Assembly (NCBI RefSeq): GCF_042650605.1
Contig: NZ_JBHSBN010000006.1
Span: forward strand, 248,001-312,000
Length of the DNA stretch: 64,000 bases
DNA from: Micromonospora_J zhanjiangensis
GTDB lineage: Bacteria > Actinomycetota > Actinomycetes > Mycobacteriales > Micromonosporaceae
Reading direction: 5' to 3'
The position numbers were made by a program, and so were the translations under genes. Under the pieces are notes generated by a model. It saw only the letters and a list, made by a program, of their open reading frames with translations. It ran no database searches and was not told where the DNA came from. Positions 49,063 to 57,611 of this stretch are shown here, in pieces. Position 1 is the stretch's first letter. Every line of letters starts with the position of its first letter.

Positions 49063-51854
49063 CGCTCCTCCCAGTCGACTCGGAGCAAAGCGTTCGCATC
49101 GGCCCGGGTCAGTGGCGCCATTGGAACGACCGTCACGGGAGCCGGGAACTCCTGCCGGTCGTACAGCAGCCCTCGGTTGTCCCTCGGCTGCCAGGCGACC
49201 GTATGCCCCATCACGTCAACGACGTCGCGTTGGGAGATCCGCAGCGCGAGCACCCCATCGATCTCGACGGATGCGTCGAAGCCGAGGTGGTTGCGGTACA
49301 TACCAACGCTGGTCCACCACCCGATCAGGTGTGTACGACGGGCCGGGCCGTCGCGCAGGATGCTGCGCAGCACGTCGAGATCGCTTACCATGTCGCCGTC
49401 GAGTGCGCTGAGGGTGCCCGCGCGGTCCAGCGCCGGGGCGAGGATGTAGTGAGTATCGTGCTGCGCGGCGACGCTTGTGATCTCGACAGCGATCCGGCGC
49501 AGTTCGGAGCCCAGATCCGCCTGGGGCACCAGGCGTAGGGGCAGTCCGAGTCGCTCCAGGAGCCAGCCCAGATGGTCCAGGCCGGACTCCGTCGCCTCGC
49601 CGGCCCGGCCGAGGTCGAACAGTGTGAACTTCGCGTCCCCGGCGGGATGCTGCAGCGCGAGTGACACGGCGACGGCTTGCATGGCACCGAGCGCGAGATT
49701 CGCCTCGCCGTCTGGGCCGGCCGGTGACCGGCGGCTGCCGGCACCGAGGATCGCGAGGTGTCTGCCGGGTTCGGCGGCGAACACCACACCTTCGGCACGC
49801 AGCGGGTGCGCGACGGCGAGCCCGATCAGCCCGACCCGGCCGGCCAACGGGTGGGTGCGCGCGGCAGCACGCAGGTCGCGCAGCCGATCGATGGCGTGCC
49901 CGAGCGTGACCGGGCGGCCGCCTTCGAAGACCTCGGGCGGCGCCGACCCGGGTGGGCGCGCGAGCCAGCACCGGCGCCGGACAACGTCCAACGTGACGCT
50001 GTCCGCAGCGGCGATGGTCACCCGCTGGTTGGCGTCCTGCCGGCCGGACTCGAGGTTCACGATCGCCTCGCCGCGGTAGCGCAGTTCAGCTGCGTCGGGG
50101 TTGTGCTGGTCGAGGACCGCGCGGGATTCCCCGGCCGAGTTCTTGAACGCCACCCGGATCGGGAACTGCGCGTAAATACCGTCCTGCTTCGCGAGCAGGG
50201 TGGTGATCCCAGAGATGGTCTGCGACGCAAGCAGCAGGTGGATGCCGTAGGCGCGGCCCTGCCGGGCCAGGCGCTCCAGCAACCCGGCGGCGCGCGTGCT
50301 GATCTCGTCGTCCTCGGTGAACAGGATCTGGAACTCGTCGATCACGACGACGAGCCTCGGCATCACCGCGTCCGGAACCTGGGCTCGATACACGGAAAGC
50401 TTGTCGCCGTACGGCTTGATGATTGCGGCCCGCCGTCGGAACTCCCCGGCCAGTCCGTCGAGGACCGCCACTGCGAACTCGCGGTCGGTCTCGAACCCGA
50501 TAACAGCGGCCTGCGGTAGCCAATCGCGGCTCTGCGGTGTCGACGCCAGCGCATGAAACGTCACACCCTCCTTGAGATCCAGCAGGTACAGCCGAACTTC
50601 CTCCGGGCCGTACCGGGCCGACAAGGCATGCACGAAGACCTTCAGAAAGTTCGACTTGCCTTGGCCCACGGCACCGGTCACGAGCACGTTGTGCCGCTGA
50701 CCGCGCTCGTCACCCAGCACGATCTCCACGATTTGCTGCCCCGACCTGCCGATCGGCACGCAGATGCCCTCGGCGCTGGAGCGCGGCGGGGCTCCGGCCG
50801 GATCGAGCAGGTCCGCGAGCGGCAGCTGAGGTGGCGCCATCGCCTCACTCGCTTGGGCCACCGCTTCGGCTGCCTCGGCGACGAGCCGCGACGCGATGGG
50901 CGGGTCGAGGAGCACGCCGACGTCCGGCAACCGTGACCACCGCACCGGCACGCCCATCGACAGCACGTCCACGCCGGCCAATGCATGCTTGACGTCCACG
51001 CCGTGCGGAGGCTGGATCACCCGATTGTGGTGCACGAGGAAGCTGACCCCGCAAGCTGGGCCGGCGCGTAGCAGCGCCGCCAGCGCTGCGGCCGTCGCCG
51101 CGTCGAAGCCGGCGGGGAAGTCGGCGATGGCCACGAGCCGGAAGCTCTCGATCGGCTGCCCGGTACCGGCGCGCAGTCCGCTCAGCGTCACCGGACTGCC
51201 CCGCCGCAGCTCGTTGATCCGCTGAACTTCGGCGGTCAGCCGCTTCAGCATCGAGTCGAGGTCACCGGGCGTCGTGCCGATTTCCCGGAGCAGGCCGGCG
51301 TCGGCCCGGCGCAAGGGTGCGAACGGCGCGAACAGTCCGCGCAGCTGCGGGTCGAAGCCATGGAGGACCAGCTGGCCAGCCCCGGTGCCGACCAGTGCCC
51401 GCAGGGCGACGGAGTGCAGCGGACCGAGGTCGGCGTCGTCGGCCTCCAGCACCAGGTTGGCCCGGTCGAGCAGTGGCACCAGCAACGGGATATCAGGGTG
51501 GTCCGGCACCTCCAGCCCACCAGCTCGGACGTAGGAAGCGGCGGCGAAGGGATCGGCAACCGGTCGCGGTGGCCGGCCCCAGGGGGCCGCGGCTTCGCCC
51601 GGGGCGAGCACGGTGACCGCCTGCGTGAGCGCCGCATGGGCCTGAGTAGCGGCGGCCAGCGCCCGTTCGGCGCCCTGCAGACGGGACCAACGCCCCTCAC
51701 GCTCGGCCGCCTCCTGCCTCGCGATCACTGCGGCCTGCGCGGCATCGTCCGCTGCGGCCAAGACGCCCAACGCACGTGCGCCGGAGTCCATCACGCGTCC
51801 GACCGCGGCGGCGAGCAGCGGGACCGGCATCCTTGGAGGCATGCGCGGCGTCAT
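49059..51854 (-). CDS. FtsK/EssC-like ATPase, central motor of the Hsp70 operon
   Basis: A 931-aa ATPase. Residues 30-90 form a coiled coil; no membrane helix is seen. A first degenerate nucleotide-like region spans about 120-330. The active FtsK/SpoIIIE domain has Walker A GAVGQGKS (394-401), LYLLDLKEGVTF, Walker B LVVVIDEFQILF (501-512) and a LLLASQTI sensor segment. A third region (about 680-930) begins with HLAILGAG-SRRS, a decayed P-loop. One active and flanking inactive modules is the EccC/EssC layout of type VII secretion, unlike TraB of actinomycete ICEs. ATG 51854 overlaps grpE (ATGA). Confidence 0.85.
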   Translation of the reverse strand: MTPRMPPRMPVPLLAAAVGRVMDSGARALGVLAAADDAAQAAVIARQEAAEREGRWSRLQGAERALAAATQAHAALTQAVTVLAPGEAAAPWGRPPRPVADPFAAASYVRAGGLEVPDHPDIPLLVPLLDRANLVLEADDADLGPLHSVALRALVGTGAGQLVLHGFDPQLRGLFAPFAPLRRADAGLLREIGTTPGDLDSMLKRLTAEVQRINELRRGSPVTLSGLRAGTGQPIESFRLVAIADFPAGFDAATAAALAALLRAGPACGVSFLVHHNRVIQPPHGVDVKHALAGVDVLSMGVPVRWSRLPDVGVLLDPPIASRLVAEAAEAVAQASEAMAPPQLPLADLLDPAGAPPRSSAEGICVPIGRSGQQIVEIVLGDERGQRHNVLVTGAVGQGKSNFLKVFVHALSARYGPEEVRLYLLDLKEGVTFHALASTPQSRDWLPQAAVIGFETDREFAVAVLDGLAGEFRRRAAIIKPYGDKLSVYRAQVPDAVMPRLVVVIDEFQILFTEDDEISTRAAGLLERLARQGRAYGIHLLLASQTISGITTLLAKQDGIYAQFPIRVAFKNSAGESRAVLDQHNPDAAELRYRGEAIVNLESGRQDANQRVTIAAADSVTLDVVRRRCWLARPPGSAPPEVFEGGRPVTLGHAIDRLRDLRAAARTHPLAGRVGLIGLAVAHPLRAEGVVFAAEPGRHLAILGAGSRRSPAGPDGEANLALGAMQAVAVSLALQHPAGDAKFTLFDLGRAGEATESGLDHLGWLLERLGLPLRLVPQADLGSELRRIAVEITSVAAQHDTHYILAPALDRAGTLSALDGDMVSDLDVLRSILRDGPARRTHLIGWWTSVGMYRNHLGFDASVEIDGVLALRISQRDVVDVMGHTVAWQPRDNRGLLYDRQEFPAPVTVVPMAPLTRADANALLRVDWEER

Positions 51855-52360
51855 GCCGAGCCCGGTCGGACGTCATCGGGGATCCGATGGCCGATCACCA
51901 CCTGTGCCGGCCGGAGCACCCGGTTGTCGATCAGATAGCCGGTGCGTCGTTCGTGCAGGATCCGGCCCTGATCGGCGTCGGAGTCCACCGGTACCCGCTC
52001 AACCGCATCGTGCAGGCTCGGGTCGAACTCCTCACCGATCGAGGCGATCGGTCGAATGCCGCGCCGGGCGAGCACCTCCGAGATCTCGTCCAGGACCGAG
52101 ACGAGCAGCGCGGCCGGGTCAGCGCCCGCGCGGCCGGCGGTGCCAACCCGGTCGGTCACGAGCAGCAGCTCCCGGCACAGCGGCGCGATGAACTGCCCGA
52201 CCAGGTCGGATCGGGCGAAGTCGAGCTCCTGACAGAGCCGGTCGTAGAGCTCCTGCCGGCGGCGGTCCTCCAGTAGCCGCCGCTGGAAGAGGTCGCGCAG
52301 CTGCATGACCTCCTCGACCAGCGCCGCCAGGTCGGCCGTCCCGGCGGTCACTTGCCCCAC
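51851..52360 (-). CDS. GrpE-like nucleotide exchange factor
   Basis: A 169-aa GrpE relative. The N-terminal coiled coil (about 8-55, LVEEVMQLRDLFQRRLLEDRRRQELYDRL in pattern) is followed by a four-helix region and a C-terminal beta wing with FDPSLHDAVERV and NRVLRPAQVVIG. Typical GrpE has the same final ...LRPAxVxVG pattern. GTG 52360 or GTG 52351 (GTGA overlap with the previous stop) may be the start. It belongs to the Hsp70 and J-like proteins of this operon and should reset the Hsp70 ADP state. Confidence 0.8.
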   Translation of the reverse strand: MGQVTAGTADLAALVEEVMQLRDLFQRRLLEDRRRQELYDRLCQELDFARSDLVGQFIAPLCRELLLVTDRVGTAGRAGADPAALLVSVLDEISEVLARRGIRPIASIGEEFDPSLHDAVERVPVDSDADQGRILHERRTGYLIDNRVLRPAQVVIGHRIPDDVRPGSA

Positions 52361-53481
52361 CGCAGAACCTGACCGGCGAGTTGCTGGGCGGCGTGCTGGT
52401 AGGCCGGCTTGCGATGGCGGGAGATGTACAGCGCCACCACGCCCACCGCGATGGGTGCGGCGATGAACAGTCCGGCGGCTACGCCTCCGCCGTCACCGCT
52501 GCCGAGTCCTCCGCAGAGGCCGCACAGCGAGGCGATGAGCATGAAGCCGTAAAGTTGCCAGGCTGAGCTGTGCACCCACATCATCTCGCGGCTCGAGGTG
52601 GCGAGCCGCCGCAGCTCCACAACGGCGGCGGCCGCGTCCTGGTCCCGCAGGCCCAGTTTCGCGATCCGATCCGCATTGCGATTAAGCAGGTCTGCCTGCG
52701 CTTGCGAGGTCACGATGATTGTGCCGTCGCGAAGCAGGGTCACCGAGTGGCGAGCCGTCGCCTCCAGGGCGGCTCCGAGATAGTACTTGAAGATGTTGTT
52801 GTCGCGATGCTCCTGCACCACCGCTTCCATGATGCTCAGCGCCTTCTGCGGCTCATCGGTGGCGAGCAGGACCTGTGCGATGGCGGTGCGGGTCACGGGG
52901 TTGCCCGGTGCCAGCCGCAACGCTGTCTCGAACTCGCGCATAGCCAGTGGCCACTTCTCCTGCTGGGCGTAGACCTCACCGAGGTCGTGGTGGTACTCGG
53001 ACTCGTCCGGGGCGATGCGGATCGCCTCGGCGAACTCGAACTCGGCGTCGGCCGCTTGGCCCAGCAGGAACGATGAGTGGGCGCGCAAGAACCATGCGCC
53101 GTGGTCCCCGCCGCGCTGATTTGTAGCCTCGCGGGCCGCGCGGTGCGCCGCGCCCGGATTGCCCATTTCCAGGTAGACGCGGGCGCGGTCGAGCCAGTCG
53201 GCGTCGCCGTCCTGATGCGCGGTCTCGGGCGCCGCACGGCGCTGGTCCGGCAGCCTGCGGTCGTATCCCTGCCGCTGCTGGGTGTTAAGCAGGACCCGCT
53301 CGGCCTCGTCGATGTTACGTACCCGCGTCTCCGCCTCGCCGCGCCGCTTGGGGTCAGCGCTGGCCTGCCGTTTGATCCAGATCCGGCGCTGCTGGCTCAC
53401 CGCGGCCTTGATCTGTGCCGTGTCGGCCGTCTCGGGAATTTGCAGGATCTCGTAGTAGTCCACAAACGTTGCGGTAGTCAT
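52348..53481 (-). CDS. J-like domain / TPR membrane protein lacking HPD
   Basis: A 377-aa protein. Residues 7-75 have J-domain helices (DYYEILQIPETADTAQIKAAVS ... RNIDEAERVLLN ... GYDRRL in pattern), but where HPD should be, between helices II and III, the sequence reads KRQAS. Residues about 92-230 are TPR repeats (WFLRAHSSFLLGQAADAEFEFAEAIRIAP; YAQQEKWPLAMREFETALRLAP in pattern). Two C-terminal membrane helices lie at about 305-325 and 330-350. ATG 53481 overlaps the Hsp70 stop (ATGA). It likely recruits the chaperone or substrate to the membrane without classic ATPase stimulation. Confidence 0.78.
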   Translation of the reverse strand: MTTATFVDYYEILQIPETADTAQIKAAVSQQRRIWIKRQASADPKRRGEAETRVRNIDEAERVLLNTQQRQGYDRRLPDQRRAAPETAHQDGDADWLDRARVYLEMGNPGAAHRAAREATNQRGGDHGAWFLRAHSSFLLGQAADAEFEFAEAIRIAPDESEYHHDLGEVYAQQEKWPLAMREFETALRLAPGNPVTRTAIAQVLLATDEPQKALSIMEAVVQEHRDNNIFKYYLGAALEATARHSVTLLRDGTIIVTSQAQADLLNRNADRIAKLGLRDQDAAAAVVELRRLATSSREMMWVHSSAWQLYGFMLIASLCGLCGGLGSGDGGGVAAGLFIAAPIAVGVVALYISRHRKPAYQHAAQQLAGQVLRWGK

Positions 53482-55010
53482 CAGCCCACCTCGGTCGTGC
53501 GCATCTTGTTGGCCGCGTCGGCGACCTGGCTCCTGGACATGTTGGCGATGTTGGGCACCTCGAACGTGCCCAGCGAAGTCCTCGCGGTAAGGTCGTTGAC
53601 CTCGACGAACACGGTCTGGTCAATGTCATAGGCGTAGATCACCTCGATCGGGGCCCCGGCCGGATAGGCAGGGATGCGTACGCGCAATGGCTTGTCGCCG
53701 GTCGCGTTGCGCACGTACTCAGGGTCGGTGTCATCGCCAATGGTCACCTCGACGTCAATCTCAAGCTGGTTGTCATGAACCGTGGTGAAGTAGCTGGGGT
53801 GCTTGGCTGGAATTTTGGTGTTGTGCGGAATGATCACTGTATTTTCCAGGCGGCCGGTGTTCGGATTGATCGCGAATGTGCCCAGTCCGTGTGAAGTGAC
53901 ATCACCGACCTTGATACGATTACCATTCACGGTGAGATTGGGGACACCGCTGCGCTCGGACTCGACTAGGCGCGCCTGCACCGCAGCGCCGAGCGCGACG
54001 ATCTCGTCAGGATGTATACGCCGCTCGATGGGCCGGCCGATCGCGTTTTCGACCATCCTGCGAACCATGGGCATCCTCGTCGATCCGCCGACCAGGAGCA
54101 CACGATCGATGTCGTCCCAGGTCAGACCGGCGTCGTCGCGGACCATCTCGGCCATCTCCCTGGTCCGGCTCAGCAGCCCCGACGTGATCGATTCGAAGTC
54201 CGCCCGGCTCACCTCGAGGGTGGTGGTCATGGTGTTACCGCTGAGCACGACGCGTGCCCGCTCGACGCTCGACAGCGAGTGTTTGGCGAGTGCGGCCCGC
54301 TCCCGCAGTCCCGCCTCTAACTCCCCTCCGTCGAGGAGGTCCTCACCACCGGCGGCGGTGTACCGCTCGTTGAGCAGGCGCATCAGCTCGCCGTCCCAGT
54401 TGAAACCGCCCAGGTTGCGATCGCCGCCGGTGGCGAGGATGTCGAAGGAGCCGCCGTCGATGCGCAGGATCGTGACGTCGAAGGTGCCACCGCCGAGGTC
54501 GTACACCAGAATTGTGCCGTTGAATCCCGACGACAGTCCGTAGGCGATCGCGGCTGCGGTCGGCTCGTTGAGCACTCGTACGACCTTCACTCCGGCGATG
54601 CGGCCCGCATCGCGGGTGGCCTGCCGTTGCGCATCGTCGAAGTAGGCGGGAACCGTGATGACGGCCTCCGTGACGGGCACGCCGAGTGCCAACTCGGCGT
54701 CTTCCTTCAACCGCTTGACGATGAGCGCGGAGACTTCTTCCGGTCGGTACGTCCGCCCGTCCGTCGCGTCGAACCGCCAAGACGCGTCGCCCATCGCCCG
54801 CTTGACGAACTCCACGACATCCAGCGGTGCGGTCGTAGCGGCGCGTTTGGCCACGGTGCCCACGAGAGGCATGTCGCCCTGGAACAGCACCACGGAGGGT
54901 GTGATGGACTCGCCATCGCGATTGGTGAGGACCTCCGGGTGGTCGAACTCGTTGACCACGGCCACGGCGGAGTAGGTGGTACCTAGATCAATCCCGACAA
55001 TCCTGCTCAA
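53481..55010 (-). CDS. Hsp70-like chaperone without lid, first gene of the operon
   Basis: A 509-aa Hsp70. ATPase motifs are intact: GIDLGTTYSAVAVV at 6-19, DLGGGTFDV at 171-179, VLLVGGSTRMPMV and NEPTAAAIAYG. A beta substrate-binding domain follows (about 375-480), but there is no C-terminal alpha lid; canonical DnaK is about 620 aa. TTG 55010 is the start, with GGAG seven bases upstream. It heads a seven-gene operon through a chain of overlaps. It is distinct from the housekeeping dnaK by size and by context. It probably recognises a specific partner rather than general unfolded protein. Confidence 0.9.
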   Translation of the reverse strand: MSRIVGIDLGTTYSAVAVVNEFDHPEVLTNRDGESITPSVVLFQGDMPLVGTVAKRAATTAPLDVVEFVKRAMGDASWRFDATDGRTYRPEEVSALIVKRLKEDAELALGVPVTEAVITVPAYFDDAQRQATRDAGRIAGVKVVRVLNEPTAAAIAYGLSSGFNGTILVYDLGGGTFDVTILRIDGGSFDILATGGDRNLGGFNWDGELMRLLNERYTAAGGEDLLDGGELEAGLRERAALAKHSLSSVERARVVLSGNTMTTTLEVSRADFESITSGLLSRTREMAEMVRDDAGLTWDDIDRVLLVGGSTRMPMVRRMVENAIGRPIERRIHPDEIVALGAAVQARLVESERSGVPNLTVNGNRIKVGDVTSHGLGTFAINPNTGRLENTVIIPHNTKIPAKHPSYFTTVHDNQLEIDVEVTIGDDTDPEYVRNATGDKPLRVRIPAYPAGAPIEVIYAYDIDQTVFVEVNDLTARTSLGTFEVPNIANMSRSQVADAANKMRTTEVG

Positions 55011-55543
55011 TTTCGTTCTCCAGGTTCCCAGTCCAAGTTTCGAACCGAAGGTTCCTCAGCATTGCGCTTTCAGGCTCGCGGATCACTGCGGGCGATATCG
55101 CCCCAGCACGAAGAGAACGTTCGACAATCCAGAGTTCGCCCCACTCCCGGGTGCCGCTCTTGAAAGAGAGCCTAACGGCGGGGCCATGACAGACAAGAGC
55201 TGAGTGCCAGAAGGAACCCGTCGAAGTTATCCGGTGGCCGAACCTCCTAACCCGCTCGCCCGGTTGGTCTGCCGTGGGCGATGACCTGACGGGGCGATTA
55301 TCCGCCCAGGCAATGCTGGCGCAGAACCGATGAGGGCGTATACGAGCTATGGACGGAGGCTTCTCAGAGACTTCGGGGAGCACCGATCAGACTGTCGGTA
55401 GACCCAGCAGCCGGTAGGTCGGAATGGATCGGCCATATCTTGGTAGTCACCTCATCCCTTTGCGTGACCCGGCCGTCCAGGCGTGGCACATATAGTGTTT
55501 GGTCAACGCCGGGGCGCCGAACGACCAAGGGGTGGATTCGATC
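55011..55543. promoter_or_regulatory. Divergent control region of Hsp70 operon and ATP-cone regulator
   Basis: A 533-bp non-coding region. A perfect 14-bp palindrome GGGCGATATCGCCC lies at 55090-55103, within a 21-bp imperfect palindrome (55086-55106), 80 bp before the Hsp70 start. CACATATAGTGT (55487-55498) lies 46 bp before the regulator start and, read on the other strand (ACACTATATGTG), resembles an NrdR box. No second NrdR box at the usual 31-bp distance was found. Apparent reading frames here lack ribosome sites. Confidence 0.5.
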
Positions 55544-56374
55544 ATGAAATGTCCGTCGTGCGGAAGTGAGCGCACTCGGGTCAAGGACTCTCGCCCGTGT
55601 GGCGGTGAAACCGTGCGTAAACGAGTCTGCGAAGGTTGCGGTCAGCGTTTCTCCACCGCCGAGCGAATCACCGCGGAATACTTGCAGGTGCGCAAAAGGG
55701 ACGGACGAACGGAGCCGTTCAGCCGCGCGAAGATCCGCCGCAGCATCCTCAAGGCCGCAGGCAGCACGGCACTATCGCCGGTCGACGTCAATGCATTCGT
55801 CGACCGGGTCGTGCAGGTGCTAAATCCTGATGCACCAGATCTGCCGGTACCGAGCCGGGACATCGGCCGCCTCGTGCTGCAGCAGCTGCACAGCGGCGAC
55901 GCCAGGATCGAGATCGTCCGAATCCGGTACGCGATGGTGTTCATGGGCGGAACCCGGAGCGCCAGCGGGGGCTTCCGGCACCTAGCCGACTTCCTGGCGT
56001 GGCTAGAGGAGGAGTATGGCCCCGCCCGGCAGATCCAGCCTGAGTCGACGCCTTGGGCCGTCACGAAACTCGCCGGGCGGGTCGAGCCCTTCCAGGCCGC
56101 GAAACTGTCGCGCAGCATCGGCATCGCCGCCGAGGGCCGAGGAACCGAGGAACGCGTGCGCAGTCTCGTGCTGCACGCGACCACTCAGGTGCAGGAGGCG
56201 TTGCGCGGGCAGGCGCTGGTGACCTCGCAGCAGATCGCCGCCGAGACACTCAACGTGCTGCGCAGCCTCGACTCACTGGTTTATCTGCGTTACGCCTCGG
56301 CGGTGAAGCGGTACCGGTCGGTCGACGACTTCTGGCTGGACGCATGGGGTGTCATGTTCAGCGACCAGCGTTGA
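55544..56374 (+). CDS. NrdR-like regulator with two ATP-cone domains
   Basis: A 276-aa protein. The zinc ribbon is canonical NrdR: MKCPSC (C3, C6) and RKRVCEGCGQRFSTAE (C29, C32). ATP-cone 1 (about 48-135) has VRKRDGRTEPFSRAKIRRSI. ATP-cone 2 (about 172-260) has LAGRVEPFQAAKLSRSIGIAA. Ordinary NrdR has one cone and about 150-160 aa. ATG 55544 is chosen, since it gives the exact NrdR N-terminus. It is divergent from the Hsp70 operon and likely senses ATP/dATP or related nucleotides and represses that operon, itself, or both. Confidence 0.85.
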   Translation: MKCPSCGSERTRVKDSRPCGGETVRKRVCEGCGQRFSTAERITAEYLQVRKRDGRTEPFSRAKIRRSILKAAGSTALSPVDVNAFVDRVVQVLNPDAPDLPVPSRDIGRLVLQQLHSGDARIEIVRIRYAMVFMGGTRSASGGFRHLADFLAWLEEEYGPARQIQPESTPWAVTKLAGRVEPFQAAKLSRSIGIAAEGRGTEERVRSLVLHATTQVQEALRGQALVTSQQIAAETLNVLRSLDSLVYLRYASAVKRYRSVDDFWLDAWGVMFSDQR

Positions 56375-57277
56375 TCATGCTTGGTCCGGGCCGGCCGTGC
56401 CCATACGCAAGTTGGCCTCCTGGCAAGCGCGGATGAACTCCTCGCGGGTTGGATACATCGCGGCCAGCGTGCGCAGCTTGGTCGCCACCACCGGGGGCAG
56501 TTCGCCGCGCCAGCCCGCGAGCCTTATCAGTGCCTCGGCCTGGAATTCCGCCCGCCCGTGCTCGACGAAATCGCCGTACTCGGCGATGTAACGGCCGATC
56601 CAGTGCATCAGGCGACCCAACTGCCAGAGCGCCGAGTCGCGCGACTCCTCCAGCTTCAGCGCCGCGTGCTCCTCTTCCGGCCAGCGCTTGAGCCGCTCGA
56701 TGGCGATCAACTCGGCGCGCAGGCCGTACACGTACTCCCACAGCCGTGAAAGGGTCTCCTCTCGGAGGGCGACGTCCGGCGCCGAGATGTGCTCCTCGGT
56801 GATGCTGGGACTGTCGCCGGAAATCTCCTGCCGTGCGGGCTGGCCTGTGCGGGGTATGTAGTTCTGGCTGTCCTCGTGCAGTTGGCGGGCGATCTGCCGC
56901 AAAATTTTCGGCACGATCGCCCGGCGGAAGTGATCGACCTGGTAGCCCGCCGCCTTCGCCGCGGACTCGTACCGCTGCAGCAGATTCTGCCGGCGCGCCC
57001 GACCATCGACCTTGAACAGGACGGCAGCGGCGTCAGCCAGGTCGTGGTCGTTGAGCGGCGGCATCTCAGCGATGAGTCGACCGAGAAGCTCGTTGAGCGC
57101 CTTTACCCGGCTCAGCAGATCATCGGCATCGACCGATCGCGCCCATACGCCACGCAAGCCCAGTAACACCTCTTCAGCGGTTTCCTCGGTCGCGGGCAGT
57201 CCGCCGCGCAACAGCCGTTCCAGCCCTTTCACCAGGTCGTCCAGGTTCGGCGGCCGGTCGAACGTCGGCAGGGTCAT
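56375..57277 (-). CDS. Helical hypothetical protein next to the ATP-cone regulator
   Basis: A 300-aa, mostly helical acidic protein, with no recognised domain. Visible pattern: PNLDDLVKGLERLL, WARSVDADDLLSRVKALNELLG, an ARRQNLLQRYESAAK segment, and ALWQLGRLMHWIGRYIAEYGDFVEHGRAEFQAEALIRLAGWRGELPP near the C-terminus. ATG 57277 has GGAGTG upstream; the longer open frame is a shadow. Its stop abuts that of the regulator tail to tail with zero spacing. It could be part of the same system, but the orientation does not prove it. Confidence 0.65.
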   Translation of the reverse strand: MTLPTFDRPPNLDDLVKGLERLLRGGLPATEETAEEVLLGLRGVWARSVDADDLLSRVKALNELLGRLIAEMPPLNDHDLADAAAVLFKVDGRARRQNLLQRYESAAKAAGYQVDHFRRAIVPKILRQIARQLHEDSQNYIPRTGQPARQEISGDSPSITEEHISAPDVALREETLSRLWEYVYGLRAELIAIERLKRWPEEEHAALKLEESRDSALWQLGRLMHWIGRYIAEYGDFVEHGRAEFQAEALIRLAGWRGELPPVVATKLRTLAAMYPTREEFIRACQEANLRMGTAGPDQA

Positions 57278-57452
57278 GACCACTCCGGATGCTGATGGAC
57301 AGGTGGCGGCACCCCCATTCTTCCCCCAGCGGATCCCCACGACGCGCACGCGGGCACGGTCGGATGCTCCAGATGTTCCCGGGCGACGGGCCGACATCGA
57401 GATCCGGCAGAGCCAAGACCGCGCCCCGGCATCGCAGAGGAGACCGATCAAC

Positions 57453-57593
57453 ATGCCCCGCAAGAGCCGTCGAGACCTGCTCGGACCATGGCCGCAGCGT
57501 CGGCAGGAGCAGCGCGAGAACGTCCTCATGGAGTTGGCGCGGCAGTTGCGCGCCGAATTCCGTACGGCACAGCACCAGTCCCAGCGTCCCTGA
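57453..57593 (+). CDS. Small basic helical protein
   Basis: A 46-aa Arg/Gln-rich protein (MPRKSRRDLLGPWPQRRQEQ, helix RENVLMELARQLRAEFR). ATG 57453 has GAGGAGA about ten bases upstream. It lies just before the phage-type gene at 57612 and probably forms an operon with it. No family is recognised. Confidence 0.45.
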   Translation: MPRKSRRDLLGPWPQRRQEQRENVLMELARQLRAEFRTAQHQSQRP

Positions 57594-57611
57594 GGAGGCC
57601 CATGAATCACA

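Noticed and set aside
53481..55010. Housekeeping dnaK-grpE-dnaJ operon
   Set aside because: Hsp70 is about 110 aa short with no lid, J protein lacks HPD and Gly/Cys-rich regions, and the operon continues into FtsK and protease genes on an island.
54988..55383. A 131-codon leftward open frame in the Hsp70 promoter region
   Set aside because: Overlaps the Hsp70 start, lacks ribosome site and coding-like composition, and would cover the palindromic operator candidate.
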